Origin: Limanda limanda
Taxonomy: Eukaryota; Chordata; Actinopteri; Pleuronectiformes; Pleuronectidae
Assembly (NCBI RefSeq): GCF_963576545.1
Contig: NC_083644.1
Location: 26,601,393 to 26,665,392, forward strand
DNA length: 64,000 bases
Direction of reading: 5' to 3'
Positions 23,529 through 36,010 of this stretch are shown here, piece after piece; the stretch's first letter is position 1; every line of letters begins with the position of its first letter. Both the position numbers and the translations under genes were made by a program. The notes below the pieces were generated by a model, which ran no database searches, was not told where the DNA came from, and saw only the letters and a list, made by a program, of their open reading frames with translations.

Positions 23529-24359
23529 CAGACATGGGCAAAGTACGGCCCGTTGGGCTTTTTAATCCGGCCCGCCGAACTTGTCCAAATTAAAAAAAAA
23601 AAAAAAAATTAAATTTAAAAAAAAAATATATATATATTTTTTTTTTTGAAACTAACAATTTTGTAGCACTTAAATGGCACGTACTTATAGAACTTTGTAG
23701 TTTTGCTTTATTTTTGAAGAAATTATACTTTCTTGATTCTTGTTGTTCTGGGTTTGAATCCTCGGGGTTGAATGCACTTATTGTAAGTTGCTTTGGATAA
23801 AAGCATCAGCTAAATTAAATTTGTGGTGTATAGGGCTTGAAAAGGCACATGATCCCTTCTCTTTTTCCCTTTGCCCTGTGAGCCCTTCTGTAAATTGAGA
23901 GGATCAAGGAAACAAAAAGTGGACAATGAGTGCCGAGTGTTTAACACGGAGTCGACAACAAAAAAAATTTTCACTGAAGTCCAATCGAAGGCTGTATGCC
24001 TGATATGCCGAGAAACTGTCGCAGTTTTCAGGGAGTACAACATCAGCCGTCACTTTGCTACGAAGTCAGTCAACGCAAGAACGGGTTGCTGCAGCTCAGA
24101 GGTTGGCGACTTATTTACAGACTCAGCAACATTTTTTTTCACAGACAAACTGCGATTAAAGAGTCATCTACCAAGGCATGTTTTTTGGGGGGCATTCGAA
24201 ATAGCAAAGGCTAGCAAGCCTTTTTCTGAAGGCGGGTTTTTGTGAAATGGTCTTGCAAATAAGTGCTTTGCTACTCCATCCATCTGTTCCTGGCCCGGCC
24301 CCTCTGTCAAATTTTGGAACCCATTGTGGCCCGCGAGTCAAAAAGTTTGCCCACCCCTG
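23529..24359 (+). mobile_element. Charlie-like hAT transposon, 831 bp, TSD GCCTAGAC
   Basis: The element begins CAGACATGGGCAAAGTACGG and ends AGTTTGCCCACCCCTG, giving imperfect inverted termini CAG..(A/G)TGGGCAAA. A perfect 8-bp duplication GCCTAGAC flanks it (23521-23528; 24360-24367). Subterminal GGCCCG motifs occur at both ends. Inside is an A/T-rich low-complexity block (23588-23645) and a BED-finger transposase fragment. The element is internally deleted but has intact ends, and it is nested in the TTAA-type element. Confidence 0.92.
23871..24245 (+). pseudogene. hAT transposase N-terminal fragment (BED-type zinc finger)
   Basis: The frame contains SRKQKVDNECRVFN, AVCLICRETVAVF and EYNISRHFATKS. 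The CLIC...(R/K)EYNISRHF pattern supplies the two cysteines and first histidine of the BED-type finger found at the start of Charlie-group transposases and of domesticated relatives such as ZBED and GTF2IRD2. A frameshift after about residue 70 moves into another frame that reads RQTAIKESSTKACFLGGI, then back to IAKASKPFSEGGF. Only the first 120 or so residues of a 600-residue transposase are present; the catalytic domain is absent. Confidence 0.8.
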
Positions 24360-24545
24360 GCCTAGACCCTGTTTTAAGCCTAAATGTCCACTGGAAGTGG
24401 CTAAGCTAGCGGACATAACCATACGATGGTGTGTCTGAGGGTCCGTGAACCCACCTCGTAGAAAGATATCACACCAGTGAGGCTCTTTCCTTCCGCAAGT
24501 GAGTCACCATTGACTTCAATTGTATCGGATTCCCTCGCCAGATAC

Positions 24546-27500
24546 TGTTAATGATAATGGCAGTGTGTCAAAGCCTTCGGAAATTTTAAATGAACCCTCT
24601 GTCAGATCTGTTTTCTTGTTTGGTCGGGTAAACAAGCTGCCAATAAAAGACTGGAATGGACTTCTCTGAGACTAAGCCTTGGAGGGCAGCCTCAGCAAAA
24701 ACCCTAAAAAGTGCCAGTTCAACATTGTGCTGCGCAAGGCCATTGTTTCCGGTGCAAGAAACAGCTGTGCTCTCTCTTGCAGCCGTAGAAGCTACAGCTG
24801 CCCGAATATATGCTGACCTCCACAATGCTGAGCCAATGGGACACTGGCACTGATGCTGTGTGGGGGGTCTGCAGTCGAATCTCAAGGGTGACAGGAAAAA
24901 TCTGAGGATGTTGGGCTTCCCTACGCTATTGCAAGGTCACAACCTTATTATGTGTGCTGTAGAAATACAAATTTATTGAATTGATACTATTTTATATAAG
25001 TTATATGGGCATAACTTACATGTGATCCCCATGATTCTCATAATGTAATGAGGTTTGCAGATCACTATGCACACTCTTAATCTAAAATATGGTTACTTAT
25101 GCGCATTATACAATAGCTTCCTCCCATTCTCTGCAGGGACAAACTATTTATTTTCCATGATGGCTGGTACTATTACATGTTAATTGTTGGCTCAAAGAAC
25201 TGAGATAAAGGAGGTCAGCGAACAATATCAACTGGCTGAGGAATGCATCAGAACATCAGTACAGAACTTAATATCCTCTTCTTGACTCTTATCTTTGTTC
25301 TTTCAATAAAGTGCTGTGAGCACACCTTGAAATAGCATTTATTTTATCCATTTGGTAAATCCTCATCATGAAATCTAACCTATAAGAAAAAACAACATAT
25401 AAAGAACTCTTTGAGGTATTCTTTTGACAAAGTGATGCTTGCAGTGTCTGAAATCATTAATGAATTGTTTATATGGCAGAGTGTTTCCGTAGAGAGCTCT
25501 TGTGACAACTGATGAAAGTAAGAGCTGAGAAAGCAGGGGGTGAAAACAAGCATAAAAAATTCACAGCACATTTCTTCAGCAAAGAAGCAACACTTCATCG
25601 ATGCATTACTCTGGAAGAGATACATTCAAGTGTAGATACAATTTGACAGGTTTTAAGAGGGAGGTGGTACAGCTGGGAGATTATTGAGAGAAAAAGTTCT
25701 TTAGATGTTCTTTAGATGAAATAATGACAACAAACCTGCAGAACACACATGTGAACCCACCTTGCAAGAATATATTTTGTATTTCCAGGTTAACAGGGAC
25801 CTAATGAGAAGCAATATGGATGTGAGACACGATTGTGAAAGTGATCAGTCCAAAAAGAGCCCTATGCAGTATATAAAGAGGGACCAGTTCTGTGGCAGCT
25901 GAAAAGTGATGGAACAAATACAAACATGATCTGTCTTATATAAAACAAGACATGTTCCAATGAAATAATACAATGTATTATATTTGTTGAAATCCTCTTC
26001 ATGTCCCGATAGCCATCAATAAATAAAGTTGTCTGATAAAAAGTAAAAAGATTCTGTTTTTGGCCCTTGCACGCAGGACTGAAATGAAAATGATAAATTA
26101 TATGTTTCATTTAAATTAAACATATGACATGACTGAAACTGGCAGAATGTGACGGAGGACATTAATGCTGCAGTCAGCTAAATTGTTTTGCCAGAGTTGC
26201 TGGTTTTGTGGTGGAGGGGGAACAGAGCACAGATCCTTCCCTTGGAAGTGTTGTTTGGCCAAGTTCTGACAGCGGCTCGCAGAAAGCACACAAAGCCGAC
26301 GACCTGCTAATTTATTTTGGCCCGGCATCCAGTCACTCACATAATTAACATTAATTACCAGCAACTAGTGTTTGTCATTTTAATTGGTGAAAGCAACTGT
26401 CGGTGCTGCGAGAATGAGCAGCTACAGTAGTGTTTTGTAAACAGACTTTTTTTTTCTTTTGTTAAAAAGAATTATGGGTGTCGAGTAAAGATTGGCCATT
26501 CCTTTTGTTTGTTGTGAAACTCAGCCAGTCAATGTTGAAGCTTACTGATGTTCTGCTTGTTAAAATTAATTTATTTTAAACCATCTTCTGTGAACACGGT
26601 AAGAGTTGCAGGTGAATAAATAACATCAGCTTTTACATGCATAAACATTAACCATAAATGCCATTAAACCACACCTGTGTGCATTAATTCTTCTTTGGAC
26701 AATCACCTGCAGTTAGTTTGCAAAAGTGGCACTCATTTGCCGAATAATAAAACCGCCAAAATAAAAGACATGTCAACCTTGTCAAAATAAAATATTTTTG
26801 CCAACCTTTTCAGAGTTATTTACACTGTTGACAATTAGTTTTGAACTGAGGTGATGAAATCTAGGTTAAATTCTCAAAAATTTCGGAAATAAAAATCGCC
26901 TGAATACAAGTACAATAAAAAATGACTGTAATATACAAATATGATTCATACAAACATACTACTTTTGGATCACACATGAGAGATATACAAGTTTGACATG
27001 AGACAGAAACATAATGAGAGTCTGGAAACATAAAGAACAGAAGATAGATATAACAAAAGGGGATGAATAAAGAAACAAAAAATTCTTGAGAGTGTTGGAG
27101 AGGTTAATGTGGTGAGTTCATGTGAAATAAACACCCAGACAGTCATACACTTTAATCACTCCCTGCAAGAAAACAACCCCAGAAGCAGGGAGAGGAGGCA
27201 CATTGTCAAGCTTAGTTCCACCTCAATTGGATTGTCATTGATTTTTCTCTCTCTATTTTTCTTCCTCAGTCTCCCCTCTGTCCAGTTGTTCCTCTTCCTC
27301 CCTGTCCTTCCAGCTAGTGGGTGTAATTAGGTTGCTTCACTGTAAAACTGGGGGGTTTAACTCTGCTAGAGGGTGGGGAGCTAGTGGTTATGTTTGTAGT
27401 GGGAGTGTATAGAGTTTTGACAGATGGAGAAATGGACAGTTGAAATCGTTGGTCCCACCAGTAAACATTTGCTAACAATCTCAAGTGTATGTAACAAATC

Positions 27501-30490
27501 TGAGACCATGACCTGCAGCAAGTGGGACCACCCTTTAAATGTGGAAAAAATCAGAACTCAGCGGATTGTCTGTCACTCTACTTATTACAGAGATGTCTGT
27601 TTGTATGTCTGTCTGTCTGTGGAATGCATAACTTGAGTGCCATTTATTTCTTATTGGCTTCACTCCTGGCAGGTATGCAGATTAACCAGGTAAAATGAAA
27701 GCGAAGCATTACAACTTCACTCTGCACCATGAACAGTGAAAGTGAAAATATGTACTCTGGGCCTGTTTGAGGAGGGGTCACTTGGGCCAATGTTTCAGCC
27801 TTACGCAGAGTGAGTCCTTCAGCCGTTCTTCACTTGCCTCAGCTCAGCTAGAGTACTGCAGGTAATTTTCACAGTTAGAAAGAAAAGCTGGAAGCAGCAA
27901 TACCACAGTCTATCAAACAACTAATTCCAAACCTGACCAGCCTTGCACCATACGCTGGCTTTAGATTTCATCTGCAATAATTTTCTGAATGAGAGAAAGA
28001 AGCCCAAAAATGGTGGGTAACATAACTTCAAAGTCTAGTTATTGGCACCTCACCTGCTGGCATGACCCGGTCCTGTAAAAATATCTAATTACAGCTAAAT
28101 TTAATCTTTCCCAGTCTATACTCCTTATAACTAAAGCATGATTCATATTTTCATATTTCTAAAATAAATGAAAATACAATGCATCGCCACCAGTGCTAGC
28201 CCTAACCCTTAAAGGCTGTAGCTGTATGAGATCAGCTAACACATAATCAAGGGAAAAGAATATGACAGCAACAAAACAGGTTGACATTTGGACCCACTTG
28301 AAATATAACACATCCGAGAGAAACAAGTAAGTGTGTGTAGAGAAACCCTGCAGCAACAATATCACTGGGAAGAAGACACAAACAGGAAGAGACACCTGAA
28401 AGCACCACACAGAAAGTGAGGTAGCCTAATGTCAAAATGTCCCTTTGACTTTACATTCATATCAAGTCAACTACAAAAGCTGGTGCTGGAGTTGTCCAGT
28501 CAGGTATGACGGCTCAAACTTTGCCTATAACTTATTTGCCAAGAATCACGTTTCCATGATGATAATGTCCATGAATGCAGATGTAAATCCTGGTTCAGAT
28601 TCTTAAAAACTCCGAAGTAAACTTTTTTTCAAGTAGAATAAAACATTTAGAGGATCCACTAACCTACACACAGATGCACTCTCTGCTCTCTATCGAGAGA
28701 GTGTAGAGTTCCCGTGTAGAATATATAAAGCCACAAAATAACGAGCACTTGGCAAAGTAACTGACTTTATTTACAAAAACTATTAAGGTATTCTAAAACA
28801 GAATACTCTAAAGCAGCATGCAGAGTAAAACAGACTCCTAAAGTACGACCCCAACAACTCAGCAGTGAGTTACCCTCAGTGGTAATCATTAATTAGACAT
28901 GTAACCCGAGGCATGGCATAACAAACACAACTGGTGGATTTCATCATGTTCCAACCTTCAAAGACACACATGCTCCAAGCGACAGGCAAATGTGAGAGGC
29001 TGGATGCAGAGGGAGACATTTTGCGTGTCAGTTGAACAATATCGCTTTAAGACTGAATGTAAATAAAATGTATGCTTCCAACAACGTCACTTCTCTCAAA
29101 ATCTACCATGGAAGTTTTTTTAAAAACATATGTTTACTTTGACAATGAAGGAGGCTGTCTGTAGAGAAAAAAGTACAAGAAATGTTAAGTTGGTATTGAT
29201 CACTGGTAAAACTTTTTAAATAAAAACATGTGAGCGCAACTCCACGGTAGGAATTATGCAATGGATCATTTTGGATGATCCTGAAAGCTTCCCCCGGTTG
29301 GATGACAAATAAATGGTTTGCAAGCTTTGTGAGAGCTTTTCTGCCAACGCTTAGGGCAAACAAATTACAATATCATATTTTAATCCAAACCGGTCAGACC
29401 TTGCTACCCTCCAGATCAATAATTTCCGACCCTCAAATATTGACTCAAAACTTTACAGTTTGCAGGGTCTGTTAAATCAGCAGGGCCAACATTTGGAGTT
29501 ATTTTAGATGAAACCAGATGGAGGCAGTGTGGGGAGCGAAATCCTTGGGTGCACCACAGACCTGATACCAAACACTAACGACTGCTCAGGAATCTTTTGA
29601 ATCATTTGTCCTTTGCTTTTACTTAACAACCCTTCAGTGACTTTTCTCTGTGAGGTAGTTCCTATCTCTTCTTCCCTTCTTTTCATATGGCAGCATTTTC
29701 TCATTTCACATTCTTCATTGCTAATTCCACTGCCGTTCCTTTATTCATCCCACTATGTCTCTACTTTGCCCTCCCTCCTTCTTTTCTTCCTTGGTGTTTG
29801 AATTAGTGTAGCAGGGTCTAAGGGAGTCAATGGCTGATTAGGCAGCAGGAACCTGGTTATTTGTTTCAATGCAAACTTCTTCTCACGTCAAAACACACAC
29901 ACATGCACACAATCACATTAATCCAAAAATTATCTTTTTTCCATTGTGAAAAAAAGCCCATATTCTTTTAGGGAGGATTTCTAAAAGATGTTGGCCCCAT
30001 GTGTTTGTTGCCCTGAGATATCAGTAAGGATATTAAATCAAGAAATTAGCTGGATGGTTTATCTCTGCACAGTGGTTTGTACCGCAGTTTATACCACAAG
30101 GAATTTCATCAGTGTTGGACAGTGCAGCACCGCATGATTTATGGACAATGCTGATGTTCAATCGCAAAAAGTGTTAGCTAACATGGTGCAGAGTAAAATG
30201 TCAAGGTAATGGATTGGTATGTCTAATTGTATTTCATATATTTCATGACCAGCCTCAAACAAGTTTTTCAGCTGTCAAAATCCAAGCATACATTAACCAA
30301 ATTGTATCTTCTTTAAACTCAATCATACCGTAGTTACCATGTCTAGGTATTGTAGAAAGCACGTATTTTATTATGTATTCCATATGAAGGTAAAATGTCA
30401 AGTCAGGTCAGTTTGATTTATACAAACGAAAAACTAAACTCTGAAGGAAATATGAAAGGTCCTTCAACAACAACATGTATCATTGTATAT
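24546..30490. other. Unassigned intronic sequence
   Basis: About 5.9 kb without a recognised gene or transposon. Small features are a CTGTCTGTCTGT run at about 27608-27621 and a CTCTCTATCGAGAGAG palindrome near 28690. Confidence 0.4.
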
Positions 30491-30600
30491 AAAGCCCCAT
30501 TCAGACCTGGCATTGACACAGGCCACGTCTTGTGTGAATGGATTTTAATACAAGATCTGAATGGAGCCTTATTTCTGCAGACTGATACCAGGTGTGAACT
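30491..30600. mobile_element. Small fold-back MITE-like repeat
   Basis: AAAGCCCCATTCAGACCTGG (30491-30510) is inverted against CAAGATCTGAATGGAGCCTT (30551-30570), 16 of 20 matching. The adjoining ATACCAGGTGTGAAC repeats the theme. TTCAGACCTGG and ACCAGGTGTGAA words are characteristic of a teleost MITE family that I recall. No clear TSD. Confidence 0.5.
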
Positions 30601-30915
30601 GATCAGAGCTGTCCACTTGTGATTGGATCCCCCAAGCTGCATGGTAATAAACAGGGCCTTAGAGAGATCTTTGTAAGATCTGTTCTCCAGATCCCCAAAA
30701 ATAAGTCTTTCTATGATGGAGCACAGGAAGTGTGAATTTAAAGAAAGTGTTAGATTAACATGGTCTCTGAAATGAAGTATACAATTATCACAGCAAAGTA
30801 TGTTTAAAACAGAAGACTGAAATGCCATTATTCTCATTTTAAACCCTAAATCCAGGCCTTTCCAAGAATCAACTTCTTACTACTTTTGTGAGGACATAGG
30901 TTAAAAAAGCATATT

Positions 30916-30938
30916 CACACACACACACACACACACAC
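30916..30938. repeat. (AC)n microsatellite
   Basis: An uninterrupted run of about 11 AC units. Confidence 0.95.
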
Positions 30939-31199
30939 TGAACTGTATCCCAGTTCCAGATACACTCCATCTCTGTGACAGTTATTTGATTATACCTGGG
31001 GGCACCATATGAGCGAGAGATAATATGAGCGAGAGAGAGAGAGAAATGAGACAAATTTGGATTTGACAGCATGAGAGCCAAAGATGGAGAGACTGGGAAC
31101 AAGAGGTAGGAGGGCCAAGATAATGAATAGTTGTGACAGCGCCTGGATCAATAGTGTGTTGACATATTCATTTAGACTCTCCTGGGGTTCCCAAAGTAA

Positions 31200-32145
31200 A
31201 GGCTCCATTATGCTACTACTAATCCGTTACGGACGGACGAACGGACGGATCGGACGGACACTTTTTCATTTATACTTCTGCGTGTTGAAAACAATTCACC
31301 GCCAGAACAGTAGGTGGCGCAACGGAGGACAAGCTTGGAGAAGCCTACCTCCCGAGTAATCAGAAGTAGTCCACGCTGTTTATTTACTTACTCCCCACTT
31401 TCCTCACACACAGTGTAGGCTACGATGGCAACTAAATAAAATAAAGTGACACCCAGCAGGTCAAAATGCTGATGTAATCGTTTCTTAGCGCAGCGGATCC
31501 CCGGTCTTGTTTCCGAACTGTGTTGCTAATTCCACAGCTCCGTGTAGCTTCAAGCTACAGGGAGCTAGCTAGCTTCCCTCCCAGCTAGCTTCATCCCCAG
31601 CTTCCACACACAGTCTGCAGGGACTCCCGATACTAACTACTACCCAGTGTTTGCTTCTAACCTGACGGTATTGTAGAAACAGTGTCATGATAGAAGTGGA
31701 ATTAAAGTTGTGACGGAGGGTTTTTGCACTGTTACCACCGCAGTTAGCATGGTTGCTAGCCCGCTAGCGCCGTTTTGAAAGCTCGTTATAACCGTATGTG
31801 ACCGTGCACACATGCCGTCAGTTCTCTAACGAGCCACCGTCAGCTGGACAACTCCGCTGGCTTAACACACACGTCACATTAATCGTAGAATCTTAGTTGT
31901 GTTTGGGTTTGTTGTGATAGGTAGCAGGAAGTTTGAGGTCCGGAAATGACGTCGTACGGAAATGATGTTGTTCGCGGACCAATCACAGCCAAGGGCTGTC
32001 CGTAGGCTATCCGAAATATCCACAGATAGTTAGAAAAATCAGAGGTGCATGAAAAGCTCTAAGGCGCTCGGAGAGGGCGTTCCACGGCGGATAGGGCGGT
32101 TCTATCTGTCCGTTTTAGAAAAAACGGAGAGGCATAAATCGGCCT
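31200..32145. mobile_element. PIF/Harbinger-like MITE, copy 1, 946 bp, TSD TAA
   Basis: The left end is AGGCTCCATTATGC and the right end reverse-complements to AGGCCGATTTATGCCTCTCC. TAA lies directly outside both ends (31197-31199; 32146-32148), matching the TWA target of PIF/Harbinger. A second copy at 44579-45360 is collinear and highly similar, with TTA on both sides. Subterminal CGGACGGACGAACGGACGG repeats follow the left end. There is a block of AGCTAGCTAGC near 31565. No transposase is present. Confidence 0.85.
31307..31320 (+). promoter_or_regulatory. CTCF-like motif in MITE copy 1
   Basis: ACAGTAGGTGGCGC matches 13 of 14 positions of the CTCF core consensus CCASYAGRKGGCRS; only the first base differs. 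The same 14-mer is present in MITE copy 2. Binding is predicted, not shown. Confidence 0.5.
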
Positions 32146-32148
32146 TAA

Positions 32149-34879
32149 GTACAAACTCTCTGTCTCTCTCATTCCCCCTCTCTACCGTGCTCTAGCTAGA
32201 CCACATATTGTGCCCTTTGTCTCCCAGCTGGTCACGTTAGTTGACCGCCATCGAGATGGCCAAAGTCAACTGGTAGCACATCAAAGCTGGGGTCCATTGA
32301 CTTTTTATTTAAGGCGATGTTGTAAATGAAGGCTGTATCACCAGCAAACTAGGGCCTGCTTCAATCTACAATGGGAATAGAGTGAATAAGAAATAACTTG
32401 TTCTCATCATTGGTAACAATGAACTTGTTGCAGAGTCTCGCAGTGTTACCCCCCCCCCCCCCCATAGTAGTCTGCCCATCTATGCAACATTAATGCAGTA
32501 CACTCCCAAAACTACTACCTCATAATGGTAGCTATTAAATTATACATAACCATAGACTCAAATAAATCAAATCAAGACACACATTAAGAGAAACCTAATC
32601 CCACTCTGTATTAACTATTTTCTCAGTAATAATGAGATGTTACAAACAGTGATACATTTAGGAATATTAATCTATATGTTACAATAGCAAAATACAGTAG
32701 CTCTTGTGTTACATGTATGAACTGTAGTATCAGTTGTCCAGCTCATGATGCTAGATCATGTGAGTAAAAGCTACATTAGTATCAAGTCTATAAGGTCTCA
32801 GCAAGATGTCGACACCAAAGCTATTGTCCGACATGACCTCCGGGGGATGTCCCTACAATTGGGTCTGGACCTCCTCTGGAGTCTGCCTTTCACATATGAA
32901 CAACACAGCAGGAGATTCTCTGCTCAACAGGTTCACAACAACTCAGAAATCTCCACAGCATTCAGGTGAGGCAGGATGTAATAATATATAATAATATAGT
33001 AATAATATAGCTGCAGAAATCACGTATAGCTCAAGAGATGTGGTTAGATTTACTGCCAATGCTCCCTCTATGAGCAAATAACAAGAGTGAATGTTATGAG
33101 GTATGCTACATCTGAAACCTTAAATTAAGACAATGAAAGCTTGTCTTAAGATTTAGACAAAATGAACATTGTGTTATTCATTGTATTTTGACTATATGTT
33201 GTCCATTTGCATTTTAGAAAGGACACATGCTGAGCAGGAAAAACATAAGCACCAGTGAGACCAGACAACTCTGCCTGGCCCCAACAATCTGTTGAGTGTT
33301 TTATGATTGCTTGTTTGTGCTTTATTATGAAATCACACAATTAGCTTAGAAACAATTAGCTATTTACTTGCACATCAGGCTCTCCTTTATTTGCCCACTT
33401 TCTCTGTGAAACACATCATTATTTTAGAGTAATGTGGGAGGTGGGTATGTTGTATAAATGATAATTCTGACCATGATTGTAGTTTGGCTTGCTGATCCAA
33501 AACATTTGCCGACACAGCAGTTGGATCTAAAGCTGGGGCTGGGAGATTGGCGCAGGGAAGCAATAAACTTATTTAAAAATATCTAAATTTGTGTCAAAAG
33601 TTAGACTCCTCAGAGTCATAACTCTTTAATCTGAACAGTCGGCTCTAAACCAACAGCATACCCCACTTACTCCATGGTAACATAAAACTGTAAACCCCTC
33701 AGCACAGTGTTAATTTTTGAGAACATCATATGGCAACAAACACTTACTACCTTGGGAGCAGGGACAATTTGTGGGACAGGATCTATGGCCCAAGAACCAA
33801 ATCAGGTTCCTACAGTCAAAATGCAGGTTAAGGTCCTGAGTTCCTTACTGTGCTTCTTGGCTGTGGAAAAAAGCCAAGAGGGAAATATGCATGAACAGTT
33901 TTAACTAGATGAAATCAAGGTTAGCACATTAAGTAGTGTACCCAACTATTAAACTTGGCCTGCAAAAGCAGTGATGTCTCCTTGCTAAACAAATTTTACC
34001 CAAAGAATTCCATAACAGTGTTCTGATTCTCTGCCAGGAAGTGTACTGAATTTTTTTTATTAAGCAGATGGTGGTTTAACTGCATAATAATATCAAAGTA
34101 ATGCAATAATATATCGTGAAGATAAATTAATAGTTTTTATGGAAAAATTCTCAAATCAATTCTCAAAATAAACTCTTTCCCCAGGTAGACAGTCCCTTTA
34201 AATCCCTTTCTGGAAAACTGAACCGAACCAAACTCCTGATACTTGTCATCTGCAGCCTGACACATCAATTAGATAAGTTTAAAACAAAACAGCACTGGAT
34301 AAACATTGTTTTACATACATAGCTCAATGAAGGTGGCAGGAAACAAAACTTCAGGTTCCTTCTAATACTTAGATACTTCAAATCTATAAAATGGATCTAA
34401 AAAGGGCAGGGTTGTCACAATAGAGTTGGCCGGCTCACTGATCAGAGCAGACTGGTTTTCATCAGGAGGAGGGTAAAGAGACAGGACGTTGGCTTTCAGG
34501 GCGCTCGGAAAAAGTGTCAACTGAGGAAACCATCCGTAGTGAATCTGATCCTAATCTATTTATTGTTGTAAAACCGTCGTGTTAATGCTTTTAAGTCTGG
34601 ATTTTGACTATCACAGCATTTAGACTGATATTGGTTTCAGTATAACTGTATCTTGGTGCGCAGTTTGACACAGTTGACCATATGACAGGCTGAAAAAGCG
34701 GATTGGACTTGTGCTAAAGCATATTTACTGCTTGGTCTGTGCGTAAAGTTCAATTTATCTGCTTTATTCACCTTGTTTATTGAAAAAGAAAACTTTTATA
34801 GACATTGCCTAGTTTTACTATCCTTACATGTCTGTCACTTTCCCACAACTGACACTGATTTATTTAAATACATAGCTCC
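32149..34879. other. Unassigned intronic sequence
   Basis: Besides the poly-C tract no gene or classifiable repeat is seen. The frames of 60-75 codons here lack family resemblance or splice context. Confidence 0.4.
32449..32463. repeat. Poly-C tract, 15 bp
   Basis: Fifteen consecutive C. Length may be affected by sequencing. Confidence 0.9.
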
Positions 34880-35284
34880 CCAAAAACGTAATTCTTTGTC
34901 ACCACTATGCTGAAGGAGGGGTGGGTGAAGTGTTTGAGTCCACAAAACACTTTGCAGCAGAATCCAATACAATTTAAGTCAAGAGTGAGTCCTTCTTCAG
35001 ACAAAATAATACTATAGAAAACACAACATGCCTCCATACTGCTTATGTGGTGTCATCCAATTGTCTGCAAGGCCAGACATTCATATTTGACTCAAATCGA
35101 GGTCCTTTCCAGTGATGTAAGCCTCAAAGTCCACTACAAGTGGCTTAGTAATAGTGGATGTAGCAACACTATGGTGGGTCCAAGGGGCTATGAATGCACC
35201 TCATAGGAAGATAAAACTGGCCATTTAGGCTTATTGGCATAGTGGTGAGTAGGTAATGGTAATTTCGGTGAACTATCCCTTTAA
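34880..35284 (+). mobile_element. TTAA-target DNA transposon fragment, copy 3
   Basis: It contains CACCACTATGCTGAAGGAGG, GTTTGAGTCCACAAAACACT, CATGCCTCCATACTGC and TCCACTACAAGTGGCTTAG. It ends GGTGAACTATCCCTTTAA, the inverse of the family's TTAAAGGGATAGTTCACC start. The left end is eroded. The right end places the TTAA target at 35281-35284. Confidence 0.65.
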
Positions 35285-35649
35285 CATCTACATGGTCTTT
35301 CTTGCTCCGATTATGGAATATTCCAGTGTCTCTTATGATAACTAAGCTTATGACACACAACTTAACACAAAGTTAGCAGCAGGTGACTACACAGACATTT
35401 CTCCAACTAAACAAAATCAGTTCAAAACAGTGTTACTTGCCCCAAAGAACTGTAAGTGCTGACTTTCAATCCATGACTACATGAATAAACAAATCAAGCT
35501 AGAAATGTGGTAGGTATGGTTCTTTTAAAAACTTTGACCTACAATTCAACACCATTTTTTGTCTAAAGATACATACAACTTTTTTAATATGTTTCTTACA
35601 GCAAACTAGATTATTGAAATGGTGCTTTCACAGGTCTTAGTAAAATAAT

Positions 35650-36010
35650 CAATGACAGCTGGAGCTCTTCCACAGTCCTCAGTAACACTAAGGAAGTGGA
35701 GCACATTACACAGCAGTCCTTAAATCACTGCACTGGCTTCCTGTGTGTCAAAGTATAGACTTTAAAATCCTATTACTAGCCTGATACAGCACTAAATACA
35801 TCTCTGATGTATTTGTATTCTATGGAGCATGCAGAGCCCTCAGGTCATATGGGACAGATTTACTCAGTTTTCACAGAATCAAAACCAAGCTAAGTGAAGC
35901 TAGTTTTAGTTTCTGTGCTTCCACGCTGTGGAACAAGCTCCCTGAATACCTGAGGTCTTTTCAACTTTAGTTCAATTAAATCAGACTTGAGAACACTAAT
36001 GCTTGCTGCA
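35650..36010 (+). mobile_element. L2-type LINE 3' fragment (reverse transcriptase C-terminus)
   Basis: Pieces in shifting frames read HITQQSLNHCTGFLCVKV, then ALNTSL, then LPRCGTSSLNT. In nucleotides, CACTGCACTGGCTTCCTGTG and TGGAACAAGCTCCCTGAATA correspond to the LHWLPV and LWNKLPE signatures at the C-terminus of CR1/L2 reverse transcriptases. Several stops and frameshifts show an old 5'-truncated copy. Confidence 0.7.

Larger units (their letters stand above)
23281..24545 (+). mobile_element. TTAA-target DNA transposon, copy 2, interrupted by a hAT
   Basis: It starts TTAAAGGGTTAGATCAGCC and continues CCAAAAATGAAAATGCAC, ACTCACAACAATACCGATGG, CAGACGTAATAATACAAC and CCTGACATTCAAATTCAACTC. 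After a hAT insertion (23529-24359) it resumes with CCTAAATGTCCACTGGAAGT and GGCTAAGCTAGCGGACATAA. Near the right end, CAATTGTATCGGATTC is an inverted copy of the left-arm GAATCCGATACAATTT, so the arms can fold back. Order and motifs match 11080-11358 and 34880-35284. The right border is approximate. Confidence 0.65.

Noticed and set aside
30418..30837. 139-codon minus-strand frame
   Set aside because: Overlaps a fold-back MITE, has no recognisable domain, and lies in the intron without splice context.
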